In this document: piece by piece, positions 31,112 through 40,747 of the stretch
Numbering within the stretch: the stretch's first letter is position 1
How the letters are laid out: the number at the start of each line of letters is the position of its first letter
From: UBA922 sp964565405
GTDB taxonomy: Bacteria; Patescibacteriota; Patescibacteriia; Magasanikbacterales; UBA922
Length of the DNA stretch: 64,000 nt
Assembly: GCA_964565405.1 (NCBI GenBank)
Contig: CAZMEW010000001.1
Span: forward strand, 1-64,000
Reading direction: 5' to 3'
The notes under the pieces: generated by a model
Told to the model about the DNA's origin: nothing
What the model saw: the letters and a program-made list of their open reading frames with translations, nothing else
The model's database searches: none
Translations under genes and position numbers: made by a program

Positions 31112-32137
31112 CTATTTCCAATAAATACGATTTTGATAGCGGATATCGATATATGAGATGCTTCGACGATTTTCTACTTTTTGTAAGGCTAGTTTGATTT
31201 CGCGCATCTGTTCGGCTGGGTTGTTTCTCATAAATCGAGTTTTTATTGTCCACCCTTCTTTTGTATCAATATAAAAATCTGTATCATTTTCTATAATAAA
31301 TAATTCTACACCAAAATCTGTATTTTTTAGTTCATTATACCAGCCGATAATGAGTATTGCTTCTTCTGGTTTTAGGACGGTAACTCCCTTATCAGTCTGG
31401 TGCTCACGTTTGTCATAGACAATTGGATATTCTCCGACTTGTTCATGTATTTTTTTTCGGTCGGGTGTATGTTCTCTCCCTACTACCGTATCGATCGTGG
31501 TGGTAACCCCATCAACTGTGGTTGTCGATATTTTTTCGGTAATGTCTTTCCATTCATAATTCTCAACCGCACGTATAAGCTCTACTACTGAGCCGTCGAG
31601 CCCTGTAAAGCCATAGACCGATCCATTGTCATAAATGACTGTGGATATTTTTTCGGTAATCGATATGTGTATCTCGTGGGGGAAATGTTTTTCAATTGTA
31701 ATTTTGTCTATCGGAAATCTGCCTCTCAACACTTCGCTTATGTCCTCGATACTTGCGGCAAAAAAGCTAGAATTTGGGATAAACCCAAAGCTTTTATACT
31801 CAAGCGTATTGTTGATTACTTCGGTAATCTCATTAATTTCTATTTTATCATTTCCACTCACTGTAATTATTTTTATATCAAATAAACCACTAAACACGAT
31901 CACATATATGAGAAGTATCACAGAGATTGTAAGTACACCGAGTAAAATTTTGGTTTTTTTTCTTCCCGACGTATCTTCCCTTTTGTAAGGGTTGTACTGT
32001 GTTCCTTTCCAGGTGTAATCTTTTATTTTTCGAGGTCCTTTGCTTTTGAACAGTTTATCAAAAAAGCGTTCAGTCTTTTCAGCTGTTCGATCAATTGACT
32101 TTATCAGTCTGTGATGATTGACGATTCTTCTTCTCAT
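31112..32137 (-). CDS. FtsQ/DivIB-like cell division protein
   Basis: Bitopic membrane protein of the divisome. The start at 32137 is chosen (MRRRIVNHHRLIKSID); upstream residues lie in the FemX-side overlap and look non-homologous. About 70 basic cytoplasmic residues, a membrane helix ILLGVLTISVILLIYVIVF, then a POTRA domain (FDIKIITVSGNDKIEINEI, GRFPIDKITIEKHFPHEIHISITEKIS) and a beta domain with VYGFTGLDGSVVEL. An inserted Thr-rich stretch (ISTTTVDGVTTTIDTVV) is not typical. It follows the femX gene by 34 bp in an envelope operon. Confidence 0.82.
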   Translation of the reverse strand: MRRRIVNHHRLIKSIDRTAEKTERFFDKLFKSKGPRKIKDYTWKGTQYNPYKREDTSGRKKTKILLGVLTISVILLIYVIVFSGLFDIKIITVSGNDKIEINEITEVINNTLEYKSFGFIPNSSFFAASIEDISEVLRGRFPIDKITIEKHFPHEIHISITEKISTVIYDNGSVYGFTGLDGSVVELIRAVENYEWKDITEKISTTTVDGVTTTIDTVVGREHTPDRKKIHEQVGEYPIVYDKREHQTDKGVTVLKPEEAILIIGWYNELKNTDFGVELFIIENDTDFYIDTKEGWTIKTRFMRNNPAEQMREIKLALQKVENRRSISYIDIRYQNRIYWK

Positions 32138-32171
32138 GTTACCTATAGACAAGCTTATGGGTAAATGTGTT

Positions 32172-33203
32172 TTAAAAACCTCGTTTGATACGGCGGAACG
32201 TTTCAAATATCCAGGTTGGGGAATATTTGAATTTATCAATAATTAGATCTTGGCATTCCAGTAAATTCATGACCTCTCCCCCAAATCCCTTTTTGAAGTG
32301 TGTAATACCTTTGAATGGGTGATTTTTTTTGGCATCTTCTGGCGCCACTCCCCAAAAATTGTACCATTGTTTTCCTCTACGTTTTGCTTCCTGGATCGCA
32401 CTCCACTGAATTAGGTATGGAGTTGGGATTTTATTGTTTTGACCCAATGATGCACCATGACGATAGGCCGCAGTTGTTCCGTAATAGTAGACCACTGCTG
32501 CGGCATCGAGCGTCCCGTCTGGTAAATATGCGTACAGCACCACTGCTTCTTTGTTTTTTTCAAATGCTTGAAATTCTTTTTCTACATATTCGTCTGAAAA
32601 TCGAACAAAATGATGCCTTTTTGCCGTCACTGAATGGAGCGCATGGAATTCTTTCAGTTTTTCAGCTGAGCTGTATATTTTGATTCGCACTCCTTCTTTT
32701 TCACATCGACGAATGAGGTTGCGGTGATTTTTGTTCATACGTGCACGCAGCTCATCTTCCGAGGTGGTAGTATCAAGAATGCAAGTAGTCTCCGCAAGTG
32801 CGTGAATCGGAGATTTTTTGAACCCAGCGGTTCTAAAAGCATGTTCATGATCGATATTTTTTTCGATAAATGGACTTGATCTAATAAACGCTATGCCGTA
32901 TTCTTTTGCTATATTTTTGAGGTATGTGGCACACGCATACAGTACTTCAACATAGTTTGAACCTTCTTTTGCCAATGGTCCATATGGTAGGTAAAAATAT
33001 GATCCTCTTTTGGCGTGTACGACGATGACTAGTGTTCCTCCGACCAGTTGATTAGACTCGTATGCTCCAATAACAAAAAATTTGTCCCCCATTGATTCAT
33101 AAAATTTTCCATATGCGGTTGCTTGGGTCATGGGTGAAAATGGGTACGAGGCTACAAACTGGTCCCACTCAACAAGGTCTTCTATTTTTTTAATTTCGAT
33201 CAT
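32172..33203 (-). CDS. FemAB family peptidyltransferase (FemX-like)
   Basis: Uses aminoacyl-tRNA to add an amino acid to the stem peptide of lipid II, building a peptidoglycan bridge. Two GNAT-like halves: PMTQATAYGKFYESMGDKFFVIGAY with YFYLPYGPLAKEG, and the second with ARMNKNHRNLIRRCEKEGV, FHALHSVTAKRHHF, AAVVYYYGTTAAYRHGASLG and HPFKGITHFKKGFGGEV. 343 residues. The start overlaps the DegT aminotransferase stop by 14 bp, so translation is coupled. Which amino acid is used is unknown. Confidence 0.9.
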   Translation of the reverse strand: MIEIKKIEDLVEWDQFVASYPFSPMTQATAYGKFYESMGDKFFVIGAYESNQLVGGTLVIVVHAKRGSYFYLPYGPLAKEGSNYVEVLYACATYLKNIAKEYGIAFIRSSPFIEKNIDHEHAFRTAGFKKSPIHALAETTCILDTTTSEDELRARMNKNHRNLIRRCEKEGVRIKIYSSAEKLKEFHALHSVTAKRHHFVRFSDEYVEKEFQAFEKNKEAVVLYAYLPDGTLDAAAVVYYYGTTAAYRHGASLGQNNKIPTPYLIQWSAIQEAKRRGKQWYNFWGVAPEDAKKNHPFKGITHFKKGFGGEVMNLLECQDLIIDKFKYSPTWIFETFRRIKRGF

Positions 33204-34428
33204 ACAAACTATTGAGTATACGTGATATACGGTCTGCGTGCTTTACGCTGATATGGCGGCTGGTAGGTAGATTGATGGATTCTTTTGCCAATGTTTCAGC
33301 AATTGGGCATTCGCCTCTAGTGTAGCCTGTTTTTTCCATTAGGATATCATCGGGCGCAATCACGACGTCGTACCAGTCACCAAGTAGTATGCCTTGTTTT
33401 TTGAAATACGCATGGACTTCTTGTGGTTTTTTTACCCGAATTGGGTAGCGGACAAAAAAACTATTCTCGAGTTTGGTAGGCTTTATTATTTCTTTTACAT
33501 AAACTTCTTCATCGTACCAATGAGCAATTTCGGTACGATGTTCATTCATTTCATCAATTACTTCGAGCTGATTGGTAAGAATATGACATAGGCTATTTGC
33601 TAGCCGTGAAACTTTGAAATGGCTGCGTTCCCCCTTTTTTTCTTTTTCATATATAACCCGTCCACTTAGGGCGAGTTTTTTTAGACCGGCAAGCATTAGT
33701 TTTCCAATACCGATTTTATAGAGTGCTTTGCCGATGACAAAAATTGGAAAATTCCATAGATACGGTATAATCCACCGCCGTTTGGGGTAGGTAAGTTTGT
33801 TGTACTCAGCTTGTATCTGTTCCCCAATCGCATCATTTGATGCGATAAGTGCACCTCCTCGGCCGCATGAAACCACTTTGTCTGATCCAAAACTGAACAT
33901 ACCAATATCCCCGATGGTTCCTAATTTTTTTCCATGGTACTCGCCTCCGATCACATGGGCACAATCTTCAACTACTGCGACCCCTTTTTCTCGAGCAATC
34001 CTCATTATTGCATCCATATCTGATGGTATGCCAAATGTATGCTGCGCAATTATTGCTTTTGTTTTTGGTGTGATTTTTTTTACTAATGCAATAGGATTAA
34101 TAGTAAAATTTTCGACTACATCACTATACACAGGAGTAGCTCCTGTCCATCTGATCGCATTTATCACCACTACACAGGTATACGCCTGAACAATAACCTC
34201 ATCGCCTGGTCCTATTCCAAGTGATTTGAGCGCTATCTCAAGCGCGCTTCTCCCGCTATCAAAGAGATATACTTGAGATACAGAAAATTGTTTTCTAAGT
34301 AGTCGGGAGACTTTGTGTTCATGTTCACCTGTAAGCATCTGACCCCACTTCCATGGCACTAGTAGGTACTTAAGCGCGGTTATCACATCTTCACGTGTTG
34401 CGTTTGGTTGAAATCCGGTAAATATCAT
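33190..34428 (-). CDS. DegT/DnrJ/EryC1/StrS family sugar aminotransferase
   Basis: PLP-dependent enzyme that makes amino sugars from keto-sugars on nucleotides, for surface glycans. Seen: YLFDSGRSALEIALKSLGIGPGDEVIVQAYTC, TPVYSDV, AIIAQHTFGIPSDM, VVEDCAH and the lysine region FSFGSDKVVSCGRGGALI. 412 residues, slightly longer than usual, with an N-terminal extension of about 50 residues. It sits 2 bp after murF and overlaps femX, so envelope building blocks are clustered here. The substrate is not predictable. Confidence 0.9.
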   Translation of the reverse strand: MIFTGFQPNATREDVITALKYLLVPWKWGQMLTGEHEHKVSRLLRKQFSVSQVYLFDSGRSALEIALKSLGIGPGDEVIVQAYTCVVVINAIRWTGATPVYSDVVENFTINPIALVKKITPKTKAIIAQHTFGIPSDMDAIMRIAREKGVAVVEDCAHVIGGEYHGKKLGTIGDIGMFSFGSDKVVSCGRGGALIASNDAIGEQIQAEYNKLTYPKRRWIIPYLWNFPIFVIGKALYKIGIGKLMLAGLKKLALSGRVIYEKEKKGERSHFKVSRLANSLCHILTNQLEVIDEMNEHRTEIAHWYDEEVYVKEIIKPTKLENSFFVRYPIRVKKPQEVHAYFKKQGILLGDWYDVVIAPDDILMEKTGYTRGECPIAETLAKESINLPTSRHISVKHADRISRILNSLYDRN

Positions 34429-34430
34429 AC

Positions 34431-36026
34431 TTATTCCGTAATATACAATTGGCGGATAGTCGGGGCTACTTTGTTTTCTATCAAAATCACTACTTCTTCG
34501 TTTTTCATACTTTCTACAAATTTCACCAATTCTTCGGTTTCAAAGATTTCTTGAATTTTATTGGTATGATACTTGCTGATAATTCCCCGCTTGATCATAT
34601 CTGCAAAGTTCGGAGTAATAATAACTAACTCGTCTGCAAAAAATGAAATCTCATTACCAATTTTTTCATGCAATTCAGCACTTTCTTTGCCCAATTCTTC
34701 CATGCCGCGTGTAAGTACGATGCGTCTACGCGATGAAGGGAATGTTCCTAACACTTCGAGTGCTGCTTTGAAACCATCAGGATTGGAATTGTAGGAGTCG
34801 TCTATAATAATTGCTTTTCCAAATGTATATATTTTTATGGATTGTTCTGGTTGATGCAGTATATTGATTGCTTCGACTATCTTTTCCGTATTCATTCCCA
34901 AATATTTGGCAACTAAAATGCAGGGTGCGATATTCGTTGCCTGGTGTTCGCCAATCAATTCAGGATGAACTTCAATTTTTTCAGTTTTTCCTGCTTCAGT
35001 AATTGTATATTGAATATGTAGTTTACCAATATCAGTTCTTACTGAATCAACTAGGCAGTTTGGATTGTTTTCTGGTTCTTGTCCGAAGGTTGTGACTTTG
35101 CTCCTGAGCTCGCTTACAAACTCCATACATAGTCTATTATCAGCATTGGTAATCGAGAGTCCTTCTGGCGCAATTGAGCGCAGGAGTTCATATTTTGCTG
35201 ATTGAATATTTTTTATTGAACCAAACAAACTTAGATGCTGCTGATTGATCGCAGTTAAAATACCAATATTGGGATGCACAATATCGCATACGAGTTCGAT
35301 GTCCCCTTTGTTGTACGCTCCCATTTCTACTACACATACATCGATTCCACTAAAATTAGTGGATAAAATAAACCTTGAGATTCCAATATCACTGTTGGTG
35401 TTTTTTGGGGTATACGCGACTTTATATGAGTGAGCAAGTAATTGCGCTAGCAATTCTTTGACCGAAGTTTTTCCGTAACTGCCCGTAATCCCAATTTTGA
35501 TAAGATTGGGATATTTTTTTAGTTTTCTTTCTGCAGCTCTAAAGTATGCACGTTTTATCTGATTTGTAATCCAGTTGATGGTGATGACTGCTGCACTCAA
35601 TACGTATAGTCTGAGGGCACTTATCACCAATAGTAATACCCAGGATCTGCTAATAAAGTATAGCGAGCATTCAAAAGCAAAAGATCCAAGAATAATTAGA
35701 AGCGCTTTGGTGCTTAGGGTTGGGCGTCGATACGATCCTTTGTATTTTCTCCAGACAATATATAAGACATCGCAGATAAAGACGATTCCAATGCTGTAAT
35801 TAATTATTTTACTATTAGCTGGCATCCATATGAGTAATACTATTGCAAATAGGGTCCGAGCCAGTATGTATCTATTGTTGACGACAGATCGTCCTTGTTT
35901 TGTTGATAAAAAATCTTTGAATCGATCAATTCGATACCATTTTAATTGCCAAAAATAACAGTACTCAGCATACACAAGTACTGAACTTGCAAACCATAGT
36001 ATATATACCATTGTCTTTAGTTCCAT
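34431..36026 (-). CDS. murF: Membrane-anchored Mur ligase, MurF-type
   Basis: Adds D-Ala-D-Ala to the UDP-muramyl tripeptide. It differs from model MurF by an N-terminal membrane part of about 165 residues with roughly four to five hydrophobic helices (MVYILWFASSVLVYAEYCYF, LIILGSFAFECSLYFISRSWVLLLVISALRLYVL). The ligase core starts near residue 178: IGITGSYGKTSVKELLAQLL, TPKNTNSDIGISRFIL, VVEMGAYNKGDIEL, AINQQHLSLFGSI, ITNADN, GEHQATNIAPCILVAKYLG, IDDSYNSNPDGFKAALEVL. 531 residues. Membrane tethering may link the step to MraY/FemX (inference). Confidence 0.88.
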   Translation of the reverse strand: MELKTMVYILWFASSVLVYAEYCYFWQLKWYRIDRFKDFLSTKQGRSVVNNRYILARTLFAIVLLIWMPANSKIINYSIGIVFICDVLYIVWRKYKGSYRRPTLSTKALLIILGSFAFECSLYFISRSWVLLLVISALRLYVLSAAVITINWITNQIKRAYFRAAERKLKKYPNLIKIGITGSYGKTSVKELLAQLLAHSYKVAYTPKNTNSDIGISRFILSTNFSGIDVCVVEMGAYNKGDIELVCDIVHPNIGILTAINQQHLSLFGSIKNIQSAKYELLRSIAPEGLSITNADNRLCMEFVSELRSKVTTFGQEPENNPNCLVDSVRTDIGKLHIQYTITEAGKTEKIEVHPELIGEHQATNIAPCILVAKYLGMNTEKIVEAINILHQPEQSIKIYTFGKAIIIDDSYNSNPDGFKAALEVLGTFPSSRRRIVLTRGMEELGKESAELHEKIGNEISFFADELVIITPNFADMIKRGIISKYHTNKIQEIFETEELVKFVESMKNEEVVILIENKVAPTIRQLYITE

Positions 36027-36032
36027 ATAATA

Positions 36033-36764
36033 CTATATAGTAGTATACCTCTCTTTCAACTTCTCGAGAATCTTTTCTTTGTGTGTATGATGAAGCCCGT
36101 GTCTTCCGTCTCGGAAGACTATCAATTCCGAGTTCGGTATTTTTTTTGCTATTTTTTTGCCGTGCCTTAGTGGTGTATAGGTATCATGTACACCCCAAAA
36201 CATAAGAACAGATTTGGTAATTTTCGGAAGAGAATCTTGCATATCTTCACGTATTACTTTTTTGAAAATCTCCCTCTTGATACCGGAGGTGTCGATATAG
36301 TCAGTTGAGAACAGCGAAGAATATATTCTTTTTTTAATCTCGGTCATACGTGTATTTTCTTGCTCTGTATGGAGGATTTTTTTCACCACCCCTGTCAGTA
36401 GTCTGAATACTAAGCGTTTTACTCTTCTTTTGGGGCGTACGACTGCCGCAGCGATCAACACGAGTTCATCGAACATATCCGCGTGCCACTCAGCAACATA
36501 CGTCGCGACCTGACCACCGAATGAGTGTCCAAGAAGAATTATTTTTTTATTAGGATTTTCTTTTCTTATCTCTATTAGCTGATGGTAGACGTATTCACCA
36601 TATTGCTCTACTCCCCATACGCTGTGAGGTGTGGTAACGCCACCAAAACCAGGTAACTCTATACAGCATACCGTAAAATATTTCTGTGCTAATTCACTGA
36701 ATTCTTTCCATGTTTCTTTTGTTCCTCCCCACCCAGGAACAATACAGAGTACCGGTTTTTCCAT
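36033..36764 (-). CDS. Alpha/beta hydrolase
   Basis: Alpha/beta-hydrolase fold enzyme, probably an esterase or lipase-like protein. Opening IVPGWGGTKETWKEF (oxyanion loop), nucleophile elbow GHSFGG with the catalytic serine (about residue 93), acid in WGVHDTYTPL and histidine in RDGRHGLHHTH. 243 residues. No signal peptide. It precedes murF by 6 bp and is the first gene of the murF-degT-femX-ftsQ operon, but its own function in it is unknown. Confidence 0.88.
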   Translation of the reverse strand: MEKPVLCIVPGWGGTKETWKEFSELAQKYFTVCCIELPGFGGVTTPHSVWGVEQYGEYVYHQLIEIRKENPNKKIILLGHSFGGQVATYVAEWHADMFDELVLIAAAVVRPKRRVKRLVFRLLTGVVKKILHTEQENTRMTEIKKRIYSSLFSTDYIDTSGIKREIFKKVIREDMQDSLPKITKSVLMFWGVHDTYTPLRHGKKIAKKIPNSELIVFRDGRHGLHHTHKEKILEKLKERYTTI

Positions 36765-36911
36765 AGTTATGTTTTTTTCATATGTTCTTCTGTGAGTGTA
36801 TGTGCGGACAAAATTCTAGGGCTTGTCCCTTCACTGTACTTGTGAAACTGTTAAGTACGTTAAAAACTCACTTTCAAAAATAGTTTTTTGTGTGCCCTTT
36901 ATTCTCATATC

Positions 36912-38153
36912 TTAAATCGATTTTTTACCGATATACTTCTGTAATGCTTTTGGAATATTGATTGTACCATCTTCATTCTGATGATTTTCAATAAGTGCAA
37001 TTGGGAAGCGGCTGGTAACTATAGCCGTACCATTGAGTGTGTGCACGTAATCATTTTTTCCTTCACTCGTTTTGTATCTGATATTTGCTCGTCTAGATTG
37101 GTAATCAGTACAATTGCTTGTACTGGTGATTTCTCCGTAACCCTGATTCATAACCATCCATGCCTCGATATCGAATTTGCGATATGCAGGTCCGCCTAGA
37201 TCTCCACTCGCAATATCTATAACACGGTATGGAATTTCTAGCCCATCACAAATTTCTTTTTCGACTAAGAGTAATTCCTCATGCATTTTTTCGCTATCTT
37301 CAGGTGCACAGAACACGAACATTTCGAGCTTGGTAAATTGATGTACTCGATACAATCCTTTACTTGTGCGACCATATGCGCCTGCTTCAGTTCTAAAACA
37401 GTGTGACACGGCTACATATTTTTTGGGGCCTTTTGATAAATCGAGTATTTCATCTGCATGAAATCCGAGTACTGAAATTTCTGCGGTACCGATCAGGCTG
37501 AGATCTTCTCCTTCGATCGAATAAATCTGTGTCTCTGCTCCACGGGGGTTGAATCCGGCACTTTCTAGTACTTCTTTTTTTGCAAGATCAGGGGTTTCAA
37601 GCAACTTGAACCCTCGATTTGTTGCCACATCGATACCATATGCAATAAGTGCTTGGTTGAGTCGTACCAAATCACCTTGTGCAAAATAGAATTTTGATCC
37701 AGCCACTTTTGCACCACGTTCAAAATCAATCATCTCCCGCTCGAGTAGTAGTGCTTCATGATCTTTTGGTGTAAAAGAAAACTTGGGTAATTTGCCGTGT
37801 TCTTCGAGCACCTTGAAGTCTTCTTCCCCACCCACAGGACTCCGTGGATGTGTAAGGTTAGGAATTTTTAGCACTAATTCTGTATATTTTTCTTCAAGAG
37901 GATTCAATCGGATTTCTAGATTTTTTATTTCCTCACCGATTTCCTTCATGCGCTTGATTGCTTCTGGGCTTGGTTTTTCTTTCAACTTCGAACCAACATT
38001 TCTCTCATTTCTTAAGTTTTCAATTTTTTGTTGTATCCCCTTTTTTTCTTCATCTATACTTAATAAATCATCAATATTAATTTTGATATGACGAATTTCA
38101 CAATTTTTTTTGATTTCTGCCGTATGCTCACGGATATATCTGATATCAATCAT
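36912..38153 (-). CDS. serS: Seryl-tRNA synthetase
   Basis: Class II synthetase. N-terminal long antiparallel coiled coil (residues about 25-100) that grips the long arm of tRNA-Ser; catalytic motifs GFKLLETPDLAKKEVLESAGFNPRG, LIGTAEISVLGFHADEIL, motif 2 CFRTEAGAYGRTSKGLYRVHQFTKLEMF and motif 3 NGTAIVTSRFPIALIENHQ. 413 residues. It ends with the C-terminal KALQKYIG. It follows the nucleotidyltransferase-Nudix gene by 10 bp. Confidence 0.97.
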   Translation of the reverse strand: MIDIRYIREHTAEIKKNCEIRHIKINIDDLLSIDEEKKGIQQKIENLRNERNVGSKLKEKPSPEAIKRMKEIGEEIKNLEIRLNPLEEKYTELVLKIPNLTHPRSPVGGEEDFKVLEEHGKLPKFSFTPKDHEALLLEREMIDFERGAKVAGSKFYFAQGDLVRLNQALIAYGIDVATNRGFKLLETPDLAKKEVLESAGFNPRGAETQIYSIEGEDLSLIGTAEISVLGFHADEILDLSKGPKKYVAVSHCFRTEAGAYGRTSKGLYRVHQFTKLEMFVFCAPEDSEKMHEELLLVEKEICDGLEIPYRVIDIASGDLGGPAYRKFDIEAWMVMNQGYGEITSTSNCTDYQSRRANIRYKTSEGKNDYVHTLNGTAIVTSRFPIALIENHQNEDGTINIPKALQKYIGKKSI

Positions 38154-38163
38154 AGAATTTTAG

Positions 38164-39051
38164 TTACAGATGTTTAGTATTGATGATATGTATAAGTTCT
38201 TTGTAGATTTGCTCATACATTTTTTTATTTTCTCCGATTAGGTTATACTCGGTTACTTTATCTGGACTTAGCCATACGGTTTCCAGTACTTCATCATCGT
38301 TTACTTGCCCTGTGCCGCCTTGTATTGTGCAGACAAAGGGAACTAGGTAAATATTGAGGTTCTGATTAGATACCATGGAGGAATTTCTATCATTGATGGT
38401 CCAGATTTTTTTGAGCATTGAGACTATTTCAATCTCGTATCCACATTCCTCCCGCACTTCCCTGACCAAATTTTCTTCTATTGTTTCTCCGATTTCCATT
38501 CCGCCCCCTGGAAATTCCCAGAGCCCATGCAAAAAAGGTTTTTCTTTATCATTTCGTTTGTTAAGTAGAATTTTACCATCTCTTACTAGAATACCAAGCG
38601 GGACGACGAGATGCCGGTCATTTTTTTTGTCAGCAATTTTTGATTTTGCAATTGTTGATTTGTACGTTTGAGGCTTATACGCCTTAATTCGCACAATTTC
38701 GGTCGGCAACTCAAACTCTTTTATTTTTTCTTCAAGTTTTTCTGTAAAAACATGTTGGTCGTATCCAAGTACAATCACTTCGGGTTTTACATTTTTTATT
38801 ACTTTGTAGACATCAACCTTATCTCCGATGAGTACTTTATCTATAATTGATAATTCATGTAACAGTGAAGCACGATCACGTTCGCTAAATACTGGAGCAT
38901 CACCTTTGATACCTTGCGCTCTTCTGTCTCGTGCAACGACTACGATCAATCGGTCACCGTATTTTTTTGCTTCTTTGAAAAACGCAATGTGCCCGAGATG
39001 TAAGATATCGAAAGTACCGAATACCATGACTGTTTTTTGTACAACTTCCAT
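38164..39051 (-). CDS. Cytidylyltransferase-like domain fused to Nudix hydrolase
   Basis: Two-domain protein. Residues 1-135: nucleotidyltransferase of the TagD/FAD-synthase (RibL-like) group with VMVFGTFDILHLGHIAFFKEAKKYGDRLIVVVARD (HxGH), and the GYDQHV motif. Residues about 150-295: Nudix domain with GLWEFPGGGMEIGETIEENLVREVREECGYEIE, a complete box. The linking segment is Lys/Ala rich. The domain pairing recalls the NMN adenylyltransferase-Nudix fusions of NAD metabolism, but the first domain is a different branch, so the substrate is open. It lies between serS and lysS and is co-oriented with them. Confidence 0.88.
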   Translation of the reverse strand: MEVVQKTVMVFGTFDILHLGHIAFFKEAKKYGDRLIVVVARDRRAQGIKGDAPVFSERDRASLLHELSIIDKVLIGDKVDVYKVIKNVKPEVIVLGYDQHVFTEKLEEKIKEFELPTEIVRIKAYKPQTYKSTIAKSKIADKKNDRHLVVPLGILVRDGKILLNKRNDKEKPFLHGLWEFPGGGMEIGETIEENLVREVREECGYEIEIVSMLKKIWTINDRNSSMVSNQNLNIYLVPFVCTIQGGTGQVNDDEVLETVWLSPDKVTEYNLIGENKKMYEQIYKELIHIINTKHL

Positions 39052-39069
39052 ATCTTGCGTATTAATCTA

Positions 39070-40569
39070 CTATTCTTTCTTTTTTGCTCTAGACTTTGTT
39101 TTTTGGTTTTCTATTGGCTTGACGATTGGGAATACGATTACCTCTTTCAGTGTATGCGATCCTGTGATCAATGCAGCAAGACGATCGATCCCGATACCCG
39201 TCCCTGTTGCCGGTGGCATACCATATTCGAGGGCTTCTACAAAATCAGCATCGAATTCCATTGCCTCATCATCCCCTGCTTTTTTGTTCTCTGCTTGAGA
39301 AGTAAAACGTTCGCACTGATCAATTGGGTCGTTCAATTCTGTGTATGAGTTACTTACTTCAAACCCATTTACAATAAGCTGGAACATTTCAGTATAGCGA
39401 GGATCTTTGGCATGCTTTGCGAGCGGTTTTAATTCAGCTGGATAATTGAGAACAAATGTTGGCTGGATAATTTTTGGTCGAGCAGTTGCTTTGTACAGAT
39501 CATCTGCAAGTCTTCCAAATCCTGCTTTTGGATCTACTGCATGTCCTTTTGCTTTCATTGCTTTCACTAATTTTTCTTTTGTATCTTCAATATTCAAATC
39601 AATCCCTGAATATTCCAGTACCACATCTCTGAACGTCACTCGTTTATATGGAGGTTTGAAATCAATAGTATTTCCTTCGAGTTCAATCGTGAGTCCTCCA
39701 ATTGCATCTTCGATAATACGAGGCAACATTTCTTCGTGCATTTTCATGTTGTCTTCATAGTCTGCATATGCCCAATAATACTCAATCTGGGTGAATTCGG
39801 GATTATGTTGAGGATCGACACCTTCATTACGGAAACAACGTCCGATTTCGAATATTTTTTCAAACCCACCGACAAGCAACCGCTTCTGTGGAATTTCAAT
39901 TGCAATACGCAAATGAACGGGCATGTCATACGCATTAAAGTGTGTATCAAATGTTTTTGCGAGAGCGCCGGATGCCACTGTTTCGAGCATGGGGGTTTCC
40001 ACTTCGATAAAACCTTTTTCATACATAAATTCACGAAGTGCTCGTACTAGCTTTGATCTGGTGACAATTTTATTTTTTAGTTCTTTATTTACAATAAAAT
40101 CCAGATAACGTTTTCGCATCTTTAGTTCCTCATCTTGCAGTCCATAGAATTTATCTGGTAATGGGAGCAGCGCTTTGGCGAGCATGGTGTACGAACGTAC
40201 GAGCAACGATTCTTCGCCTTTTTGCGTGATAAATCGTGTACCTTTAATTTCTACAATATCACCTGCATCGATTTTTTTGACAAATATTTTGTACGATTCC
40301 TCACCTAGATCATCTTTTTTTAAAACTACTTGCATTCGTCCGCTTTCGTCTTCAATATGCGCAAATGTAAGCTTGCCCATTTCACGCTTGGTCATGATTC
40401 TACCTGCAATACTAACGTTAGTGTCATGAGGTTCATGTAGTGCTTGTATTACGTTGTGAGTTCTGTGTGATTGGGCAGGATAGGTATTTATTCCACTTTC
40501 TTGTAGTTCACGAAGTTTTTGAAGTCTAACACTTCTTTCATCATTAATATTTACTGGTTTTTGCTCCAT
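39070..40569 (-). CDS. lysS: Lysyl-tRNA synthetase, class II
   Basis: N-terminal OB-fold for the anticodon (VSIAGRIMTKREMGKLTFAHIEDESGRMQVVLKKD), then the class II core: RKRYLDFIVN, RALREFMYEKGFIEVETPML, RIAIEIPQKRLLVGGFEKIFEIGRCFRNEGVDPQHNPEFTQIEYYWAY (motif 2) and GMPPATGTGIGIDRLAALIT (motif 3). 499 residues. The C-terminus has a basic tail (IENQKTKSRAKKKE). First gene of a lysS-Nudix-serS run on the minus strand. Confidence 0.97.
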   Translation of the reverse strand: MEQKPVNINDERSVRLQKLRELQESGINTYPAQSHRTHNVIQALHEPHDTNVSIAGRIMTKREMGKLTFAHIEDESGRMQVVLKKDDLGEESYKIFVKKIDAGDIVEIKGTRFITQKGEESLLVRSYTMLAKALLPLPDKFYGLQDEELKMRKRYLDFIVNKELKNKIVTRSKLVRALREFMYEKGFIEVETPMLETVASGALAKTFDTHFNAYDMPVHLRIAIEIPQKRLLVGGFEKIFEIGRCFRNEGVDPQHNPEFTQIEYYWAYADYEDNMKMHEEMLPRIIEDAIGGLTIELEGNTIDFKPPYKRVTFRDVVLEYSGIDLNIEDTKEKLVKAMKAKGHAVDPKAGFGRLADDLYKATARPKIIQPTFVLNYPAELKPLAKHAKDPRYTEMFQLIVNGFEVSNSYTELNDPIDQCERFTSQAENKKAGDDEAMEFDADFVEALEYGMPPATGTGIGIDRLAALITGSHTLKEVIVFPIVKPIENQKTKSRAKKKE

Positions 40570-40747
40570 AAAAACGCTAAATTACGATGTTTTAGTTGGT
40601 TTTATAGTAGCAGAAATGCCTAAAAATTACAAACCTATAAAATATGGCTCAAATTAGACAAAAACGTTTATAAATGAAGAATCGCACCCGGAGGAGACGC
40701 AACTCTTCATTGAGAGCTTCTCTACCACGAATGCGACTGAGAGGATA

